This document shows, in pieces, positions 22,001 through 32,610 of a stretch of DNA of 64,000 bases. Made by a program: the position numbers and the translations under genes. This DNA comes from Manihot esculenta (Eukaryota > Streptophyta > Magnoliopsida > Malpighiales > Euphorbiaceae), in contig NC_035177.2 of assembly GCF_001659605.2 (NCBI RefSeq), positions 5,948,701 to 6,012,700 on the forward strand, read 5' to 3'. The number at the start of each line of letters is the position of its first letter. The stretch's first letter is position 1. The notes beneath the pieces are model-generated. The model was given only the letters and a program-made list of their open reading frames with translations. It searched no databases and was not told where the DNA came from.

Positions 22001-24081
22001 ACTACAGGAGGTTCATTCAGGACTTCTCGAAAATAGCAGCTCCTCTGACCAGACTGACCAGGAAGAATCAGAAGTTTCTGTGGACCGACCAGTGCGAAGA
22101 GAGTTTTAAAGAGCTTAAGAAGAGGTTGACTTCAGCACCAGTGTTAGCTCTGTCATCTAGTGATGAGGACTTTACAGTCTTTTGTGATGCGTCCCGTGTG
22201 GGATTGGGTTGTGTACTGATGCAGAATGAGAGGGTGATCGCTTATGCTTCTAGGCAGCTGAAGAAGCATGAGTTGAATTACCCCACACATGACCTTGAGA
22301 TGGCAGCAGTAATCTTTGCACTCAAGATGTGGAGGCACTACCTCTATGGGGTAAAATGTGAGATCTTTACAGATCATAAGAGCCTGCAGTACATCTTGAG
22401 TCAGAGGGATCTGAATCTGAGGCAGAGGAGGTGGGTAGAACTGCTGAGTGACTATGATTGCAGGATTCAGTACCATCCGGGTAAGGCGAATGTTGTGGCA
22501 GACGCCTTAAGCCAGAAATCACTCGGTAGTCTATCCCACATCGCGGCAGAGAGGAGACCAGTGGTGAAGGAGTTCTACAAGCTTATTGAGGAAGGTCTAC
22601 AGATGGAGTTGTCTGGTACAGGTGCCTTGGTAGCCCAGATGAGAGTGGCACCCGTGTTTCTGGAGCAGGTGGCTCAGAAACAGCATGAGGACCCGGAGTT
22701 AGTAAAAATTACCAGGACTGTTCAGTCGGGCAATGATAGTGAGTTCAGATTCGACAGCGAGGGGATCCTCCGCTATGGGAGCAGAATATGTGTACCAGAT
22801 GACATTGGGCTAAAAGGAGACATTATGAGAGAGGCTCATAATGCAAGATACAGCATTCACCCCGGAGCCACCAAGATGTATCAAGATTTGAAGAAAGTTT
22901 ATTGGTGGCCAGCGATGAAGAAAGAAGTGGCACAGTTTGTGTCCGCCTGCGAAGTATGTCAGAGGGTGAAGCTGGAACATCAGAAGCCGGCTGGAATGCT
23001 TAACCCGCTACCTATTCCAGAGTGGAAATGGGAGAATATAGCTATGGATTTCGTAGTGGGGTTACCGGCGGCGTCCAACAGAGTGGACTCCATATGGGTG
23101 ATTGTGGACAGACTCACCAAATCTGCTCACTTCATTCCTGTCAGGAGTGGCTACTCTGTGGACAAGTTGGCGCAGGTATATGTGGATGAGATCGTCAGGC
23201 TGCATGGGGTTCCTGTTTCTATAGTGTCAGATAGAGGGCCCCAGTTCACCTCCAGGTTTTGGCGGAGTCTGCAGAATGCCATGGGTACTAGGTTGGATTT
23301 CAGTACTGCCTTCCACCCCCAGACTGATGGACAGTCAGAAAGGACCATCCAGACCATCGAAGATATGCTCAGAATGTGTGTGCTGGACTTTGGCGGTTCT
23401 TGGAGGCAGCATCTACCTTTGGTGGAGTTTGCCTACAACAACAGCCATCATGCTAGCATCGGGATGGCTCCATATGAAGCTTTATATGGGAGGAAGTGCA
23501 GGTCACCTGTTTGCTGGGAGGAAGTTGGAGAAAAGGCCTTGGCAGGGCCTGAACTAGTAGAGATTACCAGCAGGGTGGTACCCATAATCAGAGAGAGAAT
23601 CAAGACTGCTACTAGCAGACAGAAGAGCTATGCAGACGTCCGTAGAAGACAGTTAGAGTTTCAGGAGGGGGATCTGGTATTGCTCAAGGTGTCTCCAATG
23701 AAGGGAGTGGTTCGCTTTGGGAAGAAAGGTAAACTAGCCCCACGATACATCGGACCCTTTGAAATCTTGCAAAAGATTGGGAATGTGTCGTACAAGCTGG
23801 ATTTACCTGCTTCGATGGAAAGAATCCATCCGGTTTTCCATGTTTCAATGTTGAGGAAGTTTGTGTCAGATCCGAGCAAGGTTCTTAGTGAGCCTGATGT
23901 GGAGGTCCAAGAGGATCTCACCTATGTTGAACAGCCAGTGCGGATCATAGACACCCAGATCAGAAAGTTAAGAAACAAGGAAATCCCGATGGTGAAAGTC
24001 CTGTGGAACCACCACAATTTAGAGGAATGCACTTGGGAGACACGGGAGTCTATGCTCCAACAGTACCCTCATCTCTTTTAA
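19069..24081 (+). CDS. Gag-Pol polyprotein of the intact A element (Tekay/Del-like)
   Basis: A single frame of 1670 codons from the first Met. The likelier start is Met12 at 19102 (M-R-G-T-R-R-S), because a strong acceptor TGTTTTTCAG ends at 19093 and the first codons overlap its pyrimidine tract. Order: Pro/Tyr-rich stretch ~115-200; gag domain ~205-375; CCHC knuckle C459, C462, H467, C472; protease D557-P-G-A; reverse transcriptase with C-I-D-Y at 792-795 and F-I-D-D at 891-894; RNase H D1040, E1077, D1102, D1145; integrase finger H1257, H1264, C1294, C1297; integrase triad D1327, D1388, E1424 (35 residues between the last two); chromodomain-like tail to 1670. Every catalytic residue expected is present. 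The polyprotein would form particles, copy the RNA to DNA and insert it. Gag and pol share one frame, so protein amounts must be set by processing rather than frameshifting. Confidence 0.97.
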   Translation: MLDVYCFSENRMRGTRRSARLTGVPPEDEGTSARPPTLPRAMSCRANRERVSRDPRRSFDASRRGTDRGGSSSDVREVMEEDQRRDGNLDVSMQEEGTGESQGGVQASGYGFPPHYPPFPQGSGYPMGGTSDYSSFNPYPTYMPYPPFYPPYTQYPAYPPSPFYPNPANPASGNAAPPPPPPTEPAAPVTQPPRPSSVDGSKVKMTDYLKLDAPKYKSGDDPFEYLRVVKTITDELGASDSRAIQMAGFTLKCKKAREWFKCYVDPRLDGMTWEEFANEFAGWAFPDSSRELKMIEFEQLRQSEHMSVEEFTDKFLELLPFSGQALDSDTKKAKKYVMKLHSRYSSLVQSAERESFHTVVDMARRMEASAIVEGSVKQSVTQSSGVKTPSRGGPGFSSQSSGKKRWDSTTKKPKKNKFWNKLKSGLGFGGGSSSGSDGTECQRCGRPHRGVCRAGTNACFRCGQEGHIARDCPRAPFMGQPQQTASGSVAQPAVPATTQGSGRGRGRGAASSSGSRGEGPSAPARIFTMTQQEANTSNTVVSGNLVIGCSDVYALMDPGASHSFIAPRAVERLGLIVSGLECPLWVSGPKCDPSVAVSVCQYSPVFIEGRCLSADLVVLDLTDFDVILGMDWLSTHGATLDCRDKVVRFRDQNGSEVVFRGDKRGTPRGLISALQAHRLLRKGCQGYLAHVRELDSQVREPASVPVVREFQDVFPDELPGLPPAREIEFEIELVPGTRPISIPPYRMAPAELKELKEQLQELVEKGFIRQSTSPWGAPVLFVRKKDGSLRLCIDYRQLNKVTTKNRYPLPRIDDLFDQLAGAGCFSKIDLRSGYHQLRIRDEDVPKTAFRTRYGHFEFLVMPFGLTNAPAAFMDLMNRVFSQYLDHFVIVFIDDILVYSRNAEEHAHHLRLVLQTLREHGLYAKFSKCEFWLRSISFLGHVVSENGIEVDPKKTETVANWPRPTSVTEIRSFLGLAGYYRRFIQDFSKIAAPLTRLTRKNQKFLWTDQCEESFKELKKRLTSAPVLALSSSDEDFTVFCDASRVGLGCVLMQNERVIAYASRQLKKHELNYPTHDLEMAAVIFALKMWRHYLYGVKCEIFTDHKSLQYILSQRDLNLRQRRWVELLSDYDCRIQYHPGKANVVADALSQKSLGSLSHIAAERRPVVKEFYKLIEEGLQMELSGTGALVAQMRVAPVFLEQVAQKQHEDPELVKITRTVQSGNDSEFRFDSEGILRYGSRICVPDDIGLKGDIMREAHNARYSIHPGATKMYQDLKKVYWWPAMKKEVAQFVSACEVCQRVKLEHQKPAGMLNPLPIPEWKWENIAMDFVVGLPAASNRVDSIWVIVDRLTKSAHFIPVRSGYSVDKLAQVYVDEIVRLHGVPVSIVSDRGPQFTSRFWRSLQNAMGTRLDFSTAFHPQTDGQSERTIQTIEDMLRMCVLDFGGSWRQHLPLVEFAYNNSHHASIGMAPYEALYGRKCRSPVCWEEVGEKALAGPELVEITSRVVPIIRERIKTATSRQKSYADVRRRQLEFQEGDLVLLKVSPMKGVVRFGKKGKLAPRYIGPFEILQKIGNVSYKLDLPASMERIHPVFHVSMLRKFVSDPSKVLSEPDVEVQEDLTYVEQPVRIIDTQIRKLRNKEIPMVKVLWNHHNLEECTWETRESMLQQYPHLF

Positions 24082-24153
24082 GGTTAGATCCCTATGTGTT
24101 TATGTGCCTTGTATATGTGTTATGTTCCTTGCCATGCTATGTGTGCTAGTGAG

Positions 24154-24190
24154 GAACATTCGGGGACGAATGTTCTTAAGGGGGGGAGAA
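24154..24190 (+). other. Hairpin and polypurine tract of the intact A element
   Basis: Perfect 9-bp arms GAACATTCG (24154-24162) and CGAATGTTC (24167-24175) with loop GGGA, then the purine run AAGGGGGGGAGAA ending at 24190. The purine run is the plus-strand primer. The role of the hairpin is unknown; it may mark the transcript end region or the tract. Confidence 0.88.
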
Positions 24191-26414
24191 TGTAATACCC
24201 GGCTAGACTCCGGTACCGGAATTCCTACCGTCCGGTGGAATCTCGGATGTCGGAGACCTCTAAAAGGGTAGAATCATGTTTTATAAAAATGTTTTCATGT
24301 TTTTAATGGTTTTAAAGTATGAAACTAAATGAGTTTTTGCATGAAAAGTCTTTGGAGGAAAACCCAGGTTCGGCCGCCGAAAGTCAAGTTCGGCCGCCGA
24401 ACATGCATGCGTTTTGGAGGCACGTTAGGCCCCCGAAAGCCTGAGTGAGGAAAGTGCAGGTTCGGCCACCGAACCTCATGTTCGGCCGTCGAACATTGCA
24501 TGGATACGGAGGCACATTCGGCCCCCGAACGTGGCCTGGCCAGCCACTATAAAAGGGTCCCTTAGCAGAAAACGGGCGAGTTTTTCTCCCCATTTCGGCC
24601 AAGGTGAGCTCTCCACCATCTTTGCTCAATCTTGAGTTTTTCCTTCCTTTTTCCATGATTTTTACAAGTTTATAACTTTGGTTTTGAAGATCTTTGAGCT
24701 TAGAACGAGTTTTGAAGCTTGGAGACCAAAAGTTGGAACTTCTCCCATCTCCGAGTTTAGATCTCCTCAACCCTCGATCTTCAAGAGGTAAGAGCCGATC
24801 TTAAGCTCAATGTATGATTTAAACAAGTTTTATGAAGTTTTAAGGGGTAGAATGCATGTTAGGGTATATGTTGAACCTATGGGTTTTTGATGACTTTTTG
24901 AACAATGTAGCTTGATTGTGTGTGATTGAAGTGTTGTAGAGGGGGTATATGCATGTTTGAGGCCCCTAGGAACTTGTATGCATGTTTTGGTTGGAGTATA
25001 TGCTTGATTTGTGGATTTGGGAGGCAGGAGGTTCATGTGAACCAAGTTTCTGCCCGTTTGGCAGAAACCAGGTTCGGCAGCCGAAGGAAGTTTCGGCCGC
25101 CGAACCCCTCTTGTGGAGGCAGCATTCGGCTGCCGAAGGTGCCCCCGAAAAGAGACTTTCGTCTCTGTCTGGGACCTTCGGCCGCCGAAGGTGCCGCCGA
25201 ACCTACCTGAGTTTCGTCTCTGTCCAGGACTTTCGGCCGCCGAAGGTGCCGCCGAAAGTGCCCTGTTCAGCCACTTCATGCATACCTCTATGTGATATTT
25301 TCAGGATGTTTTAGGGGGGTTTTGGGGAATATATTAGAGTAATGTTTATGTATGTTTGGTCCCTCATTGGAGTCCACCTGTGTAGGTTCGGACCCGAGGA
25401 ACCAAGGACCCCAGTAGTGAGCCAGCTGCTACAGAGTTGGTCAGAGTCAGCCAAAGGTGAGTGGAACTAAACTTAACCTTTTAAATTTAAGAAATGAAAT
25501 GCTTTTATCATGCTTCATGCATCATGATCATATTATAGGTTGTTTGCATTAGAATTCACGACTATGCCGCATTGTATTGTTGTGATAGATGATAGTGGAT
25601 GGACATTAGGATGATTCATTAGCCTTCTATATACGAAGTCCTGTGGTGCCCATAATAGGGTCGGGCAATACGAAGACCTGTGGTGCCCATAATAGGACCG
25701 GGCAATAACTCCGAGTACGAAGTCCTGTGGTGCCCATAATAGGGCCGGGCAATACGAAGTCCTGTGGTGCCCATAATAGGGCCGGGCATGGAGTTGAGGG
25801 ATTTTTGAATCAGTCCATCTGTGGTGTGATTTATTTGTGCAGTGACGCATTTCATGATAGCATGTTTTAAATATTTTCTTTTACAGTTCTACTCACTGGG
25901 CTCTGTAGCTCACCCCTCTCCCCTAACCCCCAGGTTTACAGGTACGGGTTAGATAGAGAAGGCAAGAAGAGAAAAAGTCATATGTATGTAATAGTTAGTT
26001 TGTGGACATGACAAATGTATTATGATGAAATGTAAAAATATTCAGGATGTTATGTAATGAGGTTATTGAGGATAGAGTTGTGCTTGACCATAATATATTG
26101 TTAATCCCTTTTGTATGTACATGATCTTATGTTATGATGTTTATGAAAACTAACTCAACACATGATGTTTTGCCTTTGAGGCTTGATGAGATCCCACAGA
26201 GGGACTATGTTATGTATATGTACAGAGTATGCACAGGTTGAGTTAGTTGATGACAGTATGTATGGAGAAAAGTTTTATCTTTTTATGTTTATGGTTGATC
26301 ATGTATGGGATTAAACATGTTTACAGGTTATGTTAGGCTTGCTACGGGTCCCGGCGGCCTTAAGTCGACCCGGATCCTAGCGCCGGTAGCGGTCCGGATT
26401 TCCGGGGCGTTACA
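24191..26414 (+). repeat. 3' LTR of the intact A element
   Basis: 2224 bp, collinear with the 5' LTR without gaps that I can see. Of the 13 differences seen by eye, ten read C-to-T or G-to-A going from the 5' LTR to the 3' LTR, several at CpG, including two that damage palindromes near 24472 and 24488. The pattern fits decay of methylated cytosines. The tandem repeat block is at 25632-25788. Confidence 0.95.
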
Positions 26415-26442
26415 CGCGCGGATCAAGCTTCAGAAGGGGAAG
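26415..26442 (-). mobile_element. B LTR 2, second segment (28 bp between two A insertions)
   Basis: CGCGCGGATCAAGCTTCAGA followed by AGGGGAAG matches the uninterrupted B LTR 3 near 33855-33885. The first five bases are the CGCGC duplication of the intact A element; the last five, GGAAG, are the target of the next solo LTR. Confidence 0.9.
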
Positions 26443-28678
26443 TATAATACCCGGCTAGACTCCGGTATCGAAATTCCTACCTTCCGGTGGAATTTGGATG
26501 TCGGAAACCTCTAGAAGGGTAAAAAGCATGTTTTCATAAAATATTTTCATGTATTTTAATGGTTTTAAGTAAAAAGGATTTTGAGTTTTGTATGAAAAAG
26601 ACCAAGAAGACATTTCCAGGTTCGGCCGCCGAACATTGGATGGTTTTGGAGGGCAAGTTAGGCTTCCGAAAATTTCAAAGGTTTGGCCGCCGAACCTCAT
26701 GTTCGGCCGCCGAACATGCATGAGATGTGGGGGCACGTTCGGCTGCCGAAAGGTAGTCTGGTAGCCCCTATATAAGAGCTCCATGGCCGAAAGGGCGAGG
26801 TTTTCTCCCCATCTTCGGCCACGGTGAGTTCATGCTCTCCTAAGGTTGTTTGCAATGCTTTTCCTTCCGATCTTTCATGTTTTAACAAGTTTTATGTTGA
26901 TTTGAAGGTATTTGAGCAAAAGAACAAGTTTTTGAGCTTGGAGACCCAAGGAGCTAAATCTCTCCCAACTCCAAGTTAGATCGCCTCTACTCTCGATCTT
27001 CAAGAGGTAAGAGTCGATCTCTAGCTTATGATGTGTTTTAAACAAGTTTTATGCAAGTTTATGGAGCAGAAATGCATGTTTAGGTTGTTTTGAGTTTATG
27101 GGTTTAATGTGTGTTTATGAGCAATGTGGGTATGTTTGATGTGTTGTAGTTGGGGTTTAGGCTAGTTTGAGACCCCTATGAACTTGTATGCTTGATTGTG
27201 TATGATTGGGAGTGTTGTAGAATAGGTTTATGCATGTTTGAAAAGGTTTGGGAGGCGTTTGTGCATGTTGGAGCTGAGTTTCTGCCACTTTGGAGAAACT
27301 CAGGTTCGGCCGCCGAACCCGCTTGTGGAGGCAGCCTTCGGTTGCCGAAGCCTGCCCCCGAAAGAGGACTTTCGTCTCTGGAGGGCAGTTTCGGCCACCG
27401 AAAGTGCCGCCGAACATGCATGAGTTTCGTCTCTGTCTGGGAGTTTCGGCCGCCGAAGGTGCCGCCGAACCTGCCTGACTTTCGGCTCTGGAGGGACTTT
27501 CGGCCGCCGAACCTGCCGCCGAAAGTGCCCTGTCTAGCCCTCCTTTGCATGTTTTTCTATGACTATTTCATGATGTTCTAGGGGGTTTTTGGGGAGTAGT
27601 TTAGAGTTATGTTCATGTATGTTTGGTCCCTCATTTGAGTCCACCTGTGTAGGTTCGGACCCGAGGAACCGAGGACCCCAGCAGTGTTTCAGCTGCTCCA
27701 GTGTCTGGTCAGAGCTATCCAGAGGTGAGTGGAATAACTCATTACGTTTTAAAGCAAATAATGGACATTTTAGCATGATTCACGCATCATTAATGCCATG
27801 AAATATACTAGGTTGTTTGCATTAGAATTCACGAATATGTTGCATTGCATATTTTGTTGTTGATGTGGATGAATGTTGAATGATCCATAGCCCTCGACCT
27901 ATGATGTGACAATATGATATGTACGATATGGAATGAAAGACCAATGGGACCCATTCTACGTTCACTGGCACTATGTAAGAGAAAGACCAGGACCCATTCT
28001 ACGTTCTGGCACATTGGAATGTTATGTTATGCTATGTAAGAGAAAGACCAGGACCCATTCTACGTTCTGGCACTATTGGATATGTAGAAGGCTACTGGTG
28101 ACAAGTTCATCCTTGATGTGATATGTTTGTGATGTGATGCATTCCATGAAAGCATGAAATGTTAATATAATGTTTTTATTATTCTGCTCACTGGGCTTTA
28201 TAGCTCACCCCTCTCCCTTGACCCCCAGGTTTGCAGGTACAGGGTAGACCAGGAAGTCAGCAGGAGTAGAGTTATGTTATTGTATTAGTTAGAAGTGGAC
28301 ATGAATATGATGTAATGTAATGATGTTCTTAAGGATAGAGTGGTGCTTGACCATAGTATGTTGTAATCCCTTCATGAGTACATGATCTTTTATTAAAAGT
28401 TATGTTTAACCAAACTTGATGCATGTTATGTCACCCCATTGGAGCATTGAGGAGGACTCCAAGGTGGGTTAATGTTCATGATTATGTATGGTGCATGCAC
28501 AGGTTGAGTTTGGTTGATGGATGAAAAAGAAAAAGTTTAAAATTTTTATGTATGTTGTTGATCATGTATGGGATTAAACAGGTTCACAGGATGTATGTTA
28601 GGCTTGCTACGGGTCCTGGTGGCCTTAAGTCGATTTAGACCCTAGCGCCGGTAGCGGTCCGGTTTCCGGGTCGTTACA
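26443..28678 (+). mobile_element. Solo LTR of family A inside B LTR 2
   Basis: It runs from TATAATACCCGG (TG changed to TA) to GGGTCGTTACA, 2236 bp, with the duplicated target GGAAG at 26438-26442 and 28679-28683. The TATA-like CTATATAAG is near 26768-26776, the donor-like AG|GTAAG near 27008, palindromes at 26620-26720 and 27305-27520. Its own short tandem repeat, with ACCAGGACCCATTCTACGTT, occupies about 27933-28075. Confidence 0.95.
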
Positions 28679-29338
28679 GGAAGGATGCGCGCGGATTGCA
28701 GAAGAGGAAGTGGATCGCAGTCATTAATGTGCAGAAGTGGAAAGAAATTTGTCCAGTCTTTCCTTTTTAGGTGGAGCCTTCGTTTGAATTTTGAATGCTG
28801 AATGAAGAAGAGGCAAGTGCATCTCCTTGAAATCTTGCTGCCTAAATAGGAAGATTTGACTGCTGCAGTATGTGCATATCTTTGAATGAGGAAAGAAAGA
28901 TCTGCGATTTGAATTTCAAATAATCTTCTGACTGAGTTTTCCTTATTTGCTTTTGCTTCTGCACTTCCCTTATTTGAGGACTTTCTTTTTTTGAAAACTT
29001 TTCTTATTTGACACTTTCCATAATTGGCTTCACCTTCTGAATAAGGAAAGAAGAATCTGCAATTTGAATTTCAAAGAATCTGTTGATTGCGCTTTCCTTT
29101 TCTGGCACTTTCCTTATCAGAAAACTTTCCTTATTTAGCACTTTCCATATTTGAAAACTTTTCTTTTTTGGCACTTTCCATATTTGGCACTTTTTTACAG
29201 TTTTAAGAGCATTTTCTCCAGATTGTCTCTTTACACCTAATATCTGCAAAACATGATTAAAACCACAAAATTAGATAGAAAAGGTATAAATAAACATCAA
29301 TAAGATCATGATAATATGGACTAAAACATGCTATATCA
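28679..29338 (-). mobile_element. B LTR 2, third segment (5' end of the LTR)
   Basis: It resumes at GGAAGGATGCGCGCGG and ends GCTATATCA, the complement of the LTR start TGATATAGC. It contains several near-repeats of AAGGAAAGTTTTCAAAT on the minus strand (29030-29200). Confidence 0.92.
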
Positions 29339-29357
29339 AATACCCCCACACCTTGCC
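29339..29357 (-). other. Polypurine tract of the B unit
   Basis: AATACCCCCACACC on the plus strand is GGTGTGGGGGTATT on the element strand, directly before the 3' LTR. The same run is at 63030-63041 in the forward B copy. Confidence 0.78.
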
Positions 29358-30349
29358 TTTTGCTTGTCCTCAAGCAAATAAACATAGTTAAACAAGCTTT
29401 CTTACTCTAATCCTTATTTCCACTTAAGCTCTTACTCTAGACCCCTATTTTGAATCATTGCAGTGAAAAATATATGCGTGAAGATTACTCACCTTCTTTC
29501 CTTGTTTCCCTTTGCTTACCATGGCTAGGATTTATTTTACTCAAGAGAGATCATACATGCATATATTATTTGTTCAGATAAGACTTTTTCTAGCTTTCAG
29601 AGTGACTTGCTCTTATCTTGAAGTACTTTATTCAGCTTTTTGCACTTTTAATTTTGCTTGAACAAGTCACCAACCTTTTGACGTGAAGGTACATATTTGT
29701 GATACCCACCCCCCAGTTACTCAGTTGGTCACCTGTCCAAGTGGCTACTAGCTCTGTTCATAGTCTTTTGATCATTGGAACAGTTTTCAATTTGTGCTTT
29801 TGAAGTCTAAGCCTTTGTGAATTTCTTTCTCTCAATGATTTAGGCAAATCAACACCAATTGCTAAATCAAGTCCTGTTAAGTTCATTCACACAATTTTCA
29901 ATTTATTCTCTCTAATGAGTGTCATCAATATATTTTTCACTATGGCAAACTCAAAGATTCAATTCAAAATGCAATTCTCAAACATGAATATAACTCACTG
30001 CAATTGATTCAACATAAGTTTAAAGAGTCATCACATTAATGGGGTCATGGAAAGAAAAGCTCATCAACATAGTCTATCAGTTTGAGTGAAGCAAATCGAA
30101 ACACAAAAAGGAAGAAGACTGTGGTTGTGTGTGTTATTGAAAACAAAACGAAAAATTGAAAAAAAAATACACTGAAAATGAAAATAAAAATTCAAACTGA
30201 AAATCAAAGCAAAAATTAAAAATTCAGAAATATGCACCCCCACACCTAAATCATGCATTGTCCTCAATGTATAGGAAATATTAAAATGCAAAAGAAACTG
30301 AGTACTCCCCTGGGTGTGGTGTGCATGGTGCGATCCACTTGATCAAGGC
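29358..30349 (-). other. 3' non-coding part of the B internal region
   Basis: About 1 kb with no coding frame between the pol stub and the polypurine tract. It matches the forward copy at 61359-63029, where 668 bp of it is duplicated in tandem. Confidence 0.8.
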
Positions 30350-30925
30350 TCAAGTAATTGGGGAAGGGAAAAGAGTCCCAACTGAATTGAGTAGAAAGTG
30401 TAGCACTCCTTTTGATTTGGTCATAGCCCATCCTATTTTTTTCATGTACTCATGAAGCAACATGATTAGTTTCTCCTGTTTCAGATCAGGTGTGCCTCTA
30501 ACCCTTATGTTTGCATTTTTTAGATGATTGGGAAGCACTTTGAACTCCAATTCATGCTTCTCTATAGCTAGCTGCAATTTAGTACTGAATTCAGGCAAAA
30601 CAAACTCTACCTTATCCGGAGGTTTGGGAATGCATTGATCTGCATGGTCCTTTGGTTTAGGTGCTTGGAATACCATTTGTTCCTTGTGAGCATGGGTTGT
30701 TTGCGTTGGATCTATGGCTGAATTGGTTTTAGTTGCCACCTTCTGCACAAGACTTACCTGAAAGGGATGACTGTCCTGCGGTTCAAGCTGAAGAGGCGTG
30801 CCTAGAATGCTCTCTGTCTGTGCAAGGTTGATCTGCGCACCAAGCTGAAGTGGTGCGATCTGCTTCTGTTCATTCTGTGCATGGCTGCAATCCACCTGTT
30901 GGATGCAACAGTCAGTTTCTTTCAA
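30350..30925 (-). pseudogene. B element C-terminal ORF: pol stub ending before reverse transcriptase
   Basis: It continues the gag frame. Its C-terminal half (K-V-E-F-V-L-P, P-N-H-L-K-N-A, then L-I-M-L-L-H-E-Y-M-K-K-I-G-W-A) resembles the segment just before reverse transcriptase in Athila pol, where P-x-H-L-K and K-x-A-I-G-W-T are usual. After G-V-L-H-F-L-L-N it stops, with no protease-active site, reverse transcriptase, RNase H or integrase. The forward copy at 60873-61358 ends at the same place, so the deletion predates the spread of both copies. The link to Athila pol is my reading of the motifs and is not certain. Confidence 0.72.
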
Positions 30926-31085
30926 TTCTGGCTCTTTCTGACTCTCTTTCCTGCAAAGATCATCATTTAGTATATCATCTTAATTTACATAAAAAAACAT
31001 CTTTACTCAAACAATCAATGATATCTAAACTATCAACAGGTTCTGTTTGATCAGTTTGTTTGGAGAAACAGTTTTCTGGTTGTGT

Positions 31086-32559
31086 TTATTCAGCAGCTTG
31101 TTCATGTACTTGCCAACTTTCATCATCATCCTCGACATCTTGAAGCTCTTGCTCTCTTCTTGACATGTTTGCTTTCATTGAGGTGGCCAATTGTCCTATG
31201 TCCTGTTGCATGCTTTGCATGGAACTTATCATTGTTTCCATCATCTTTTCAAGGTGTTGGATGGAACTTGGAGGTGCTGGTTGGTCTTGATATCCTTGAT
31301 AATCTTGGTAGTTGTTAGCCTCTTCATAACTGAAGTCTGGATAGTCTCTCCAGCCTGGATTGTATGTGTTATAGTATGGATCATGTCTAGGCTGGCTATT
31401 GAATCCTCCAAATGCTTGCACTGGTTGGTTATACTCATAAAGTGTAGGACATTGATCGGTTGGGTGTCCCACATATGCACATATCCTACATGGCCTTGGT
31501 GGCTGGGATGCTTGAACTTGTTGAACTAGTCCTATGGAAAAATCTTTCATAAAAGATGTCAGTTCAGAAATTTGAAAAGGAAGATCAGATGTACTTACCT
31601 TATTGACTCCACTTTGCGGCTGCCTTTCATCTCCATATTGCCTGGATGAGGCTGCAAGTGATGAAATCAACTTTCTGATTGCTTGAGGTGTGCTATCTTC
31701 AATTGAACCTCTACATGCTACATCAATGAATTTCCTTTCGGATGGTAGCAAACCTCCATAGAAGAATTCTATGAGTGATCTTTCTGAAATGTCATGTTGA
31801 GGACAACTTGTGCACAATCTATTAAATCTTTCCCAGTAATCATACAAATCTTCAGTTTCTTTTTGCTTAATGCAACTAATCTCTCTTCTTATGCCTATTA
31901 TTTTAGAAGTTGAAAAAAATTTATTCAGAAAAGCTCTTACCATACCTTCCCAAGAAGTGATTGATCAAGGTGGCAAGTAAAATAACCAATCTTTGGCATA
32001 ATCATCAAGTGAGAATGGGAATGCTCTCAATTTAACATGCTCTTCAGATATACCTTGTGGTCTTATGGATGAACAAACAATATGAAATTCTTTCAAGTGC
32101 TTATATGGATTTTCATGCTCCAAACCTCTAAATTTAGGTAGTAGATGTATCAAACCTGTTTTGAGCTCAAAAGGGGCTGTCAAAGGTGGGTAAGTGATGC
32201 ACCATAGTACTTGATCATCCACAGGGGCTGCCAACTCTCTCAGTGTTCTTTCTCTTGGTATTGGTGCCCTCATGGCTGGATTTTCTGGTTCAATATCAGC
32301 ATATACAGCAGGTCCAGCTGGTCTTTGAATAGGGGCAGCAGGTTTCACATGAAATTCAGCCATCTCAGCGGCTATTTGGGTAAACGCAGCAACAATTTGT
32401 GCTATTTCCTCAGTTGCTGGTTCTGTTTTAGCAGTGTATGTTGCTGGTTCTGTTTCAGCAGTGTATGTTGCTGGTTTTGTTTCTTGGAACAGCAGTCTTG
32501 ACAGTAGGTGCAGAAGGTAATTGTTCAGTAGCATTGTTAAGGGTGGCAGATCTGGTCAT
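31086..32559 (-). pseudogene. Athila-like gag of family B, broken
   Basis: Gag would form the particle that packages element RNA. The start is Met at 32559-32557 (M-T-R-S-A-T-L-N-N-A), shortly after the primer site. A frameshift lies near 32490. Then come three repeats of about 10 residues (E-T-E-P-A-T-Y-T-A), and the gag domain with I-T-Y-P-P-L-T-A-P-F-E-L, H-L-L-P-K-F and A-K-D-W-L-F-Y-L-P-P. An in-frame TGA follows that motif near 31966. The frame continues through Y-W-E-R-F-N-R-L-C and S-R-Q-Y-G to a CCHC knuckle C-x2-C-x4-H-x4-C (C-R-I-C-A-Y-V-G-H) near 31450-31490 and an acidic tail. The stop at 31086 sits where the forward copy has Glu. The whole is about the usual length for Athila gag. 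Confidence 0.85.
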
Positions 32560-32587
32560 GAAAGAAAAATAAATTAGTGAAATCAAT

Positions 32588-32605
32588 TCCCTGGCAACAG
32601 CACCA
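32588..32605 (-). other. tRNA-Asp primer-binding site of the B unit, two mismatches
   Basis: On the plus strand it reads TCCCTGGCAACAGCACCA, against TCCCCGGCAACGGCGCCA in the sister site at 15355; it differs at three places, all C/G to T/A changes. The site lies 5 nt from LTR 3. Confidence 0.85.
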
Positions 32606-32610
32606 ATTTT

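Larger units (their letters stand above)
16607..26414 (+). mobile_element. Intact family A element, Ty3/gypsy, Tekay/Del-like chromovirus
   Basis: Complete structure of 9808 bp: 5' LTR 16607-18830, tRNA-iMet primer site at 18834, one gag-pol frame to 24081, hairpin and polypurine tract, 3' LTR 24191-26414. The target duplication CGCGC is at 16602-16606 and 26415-26419. The two LTRs are the same length (2224 bp) and differ by about 13 substitutions by eye, around 0.6%. This implies a recent insertion. It is the only element in the window with all parts needed to move by itself. Confidence 0.96.

Noticed and set aside
31191..31529. Plus-strand 112-codon frame opposite B gag
   Set aside because: It is the shadow of the gag zinc-knuckle region on the other strand; the minus-strand frame has the known motifs.
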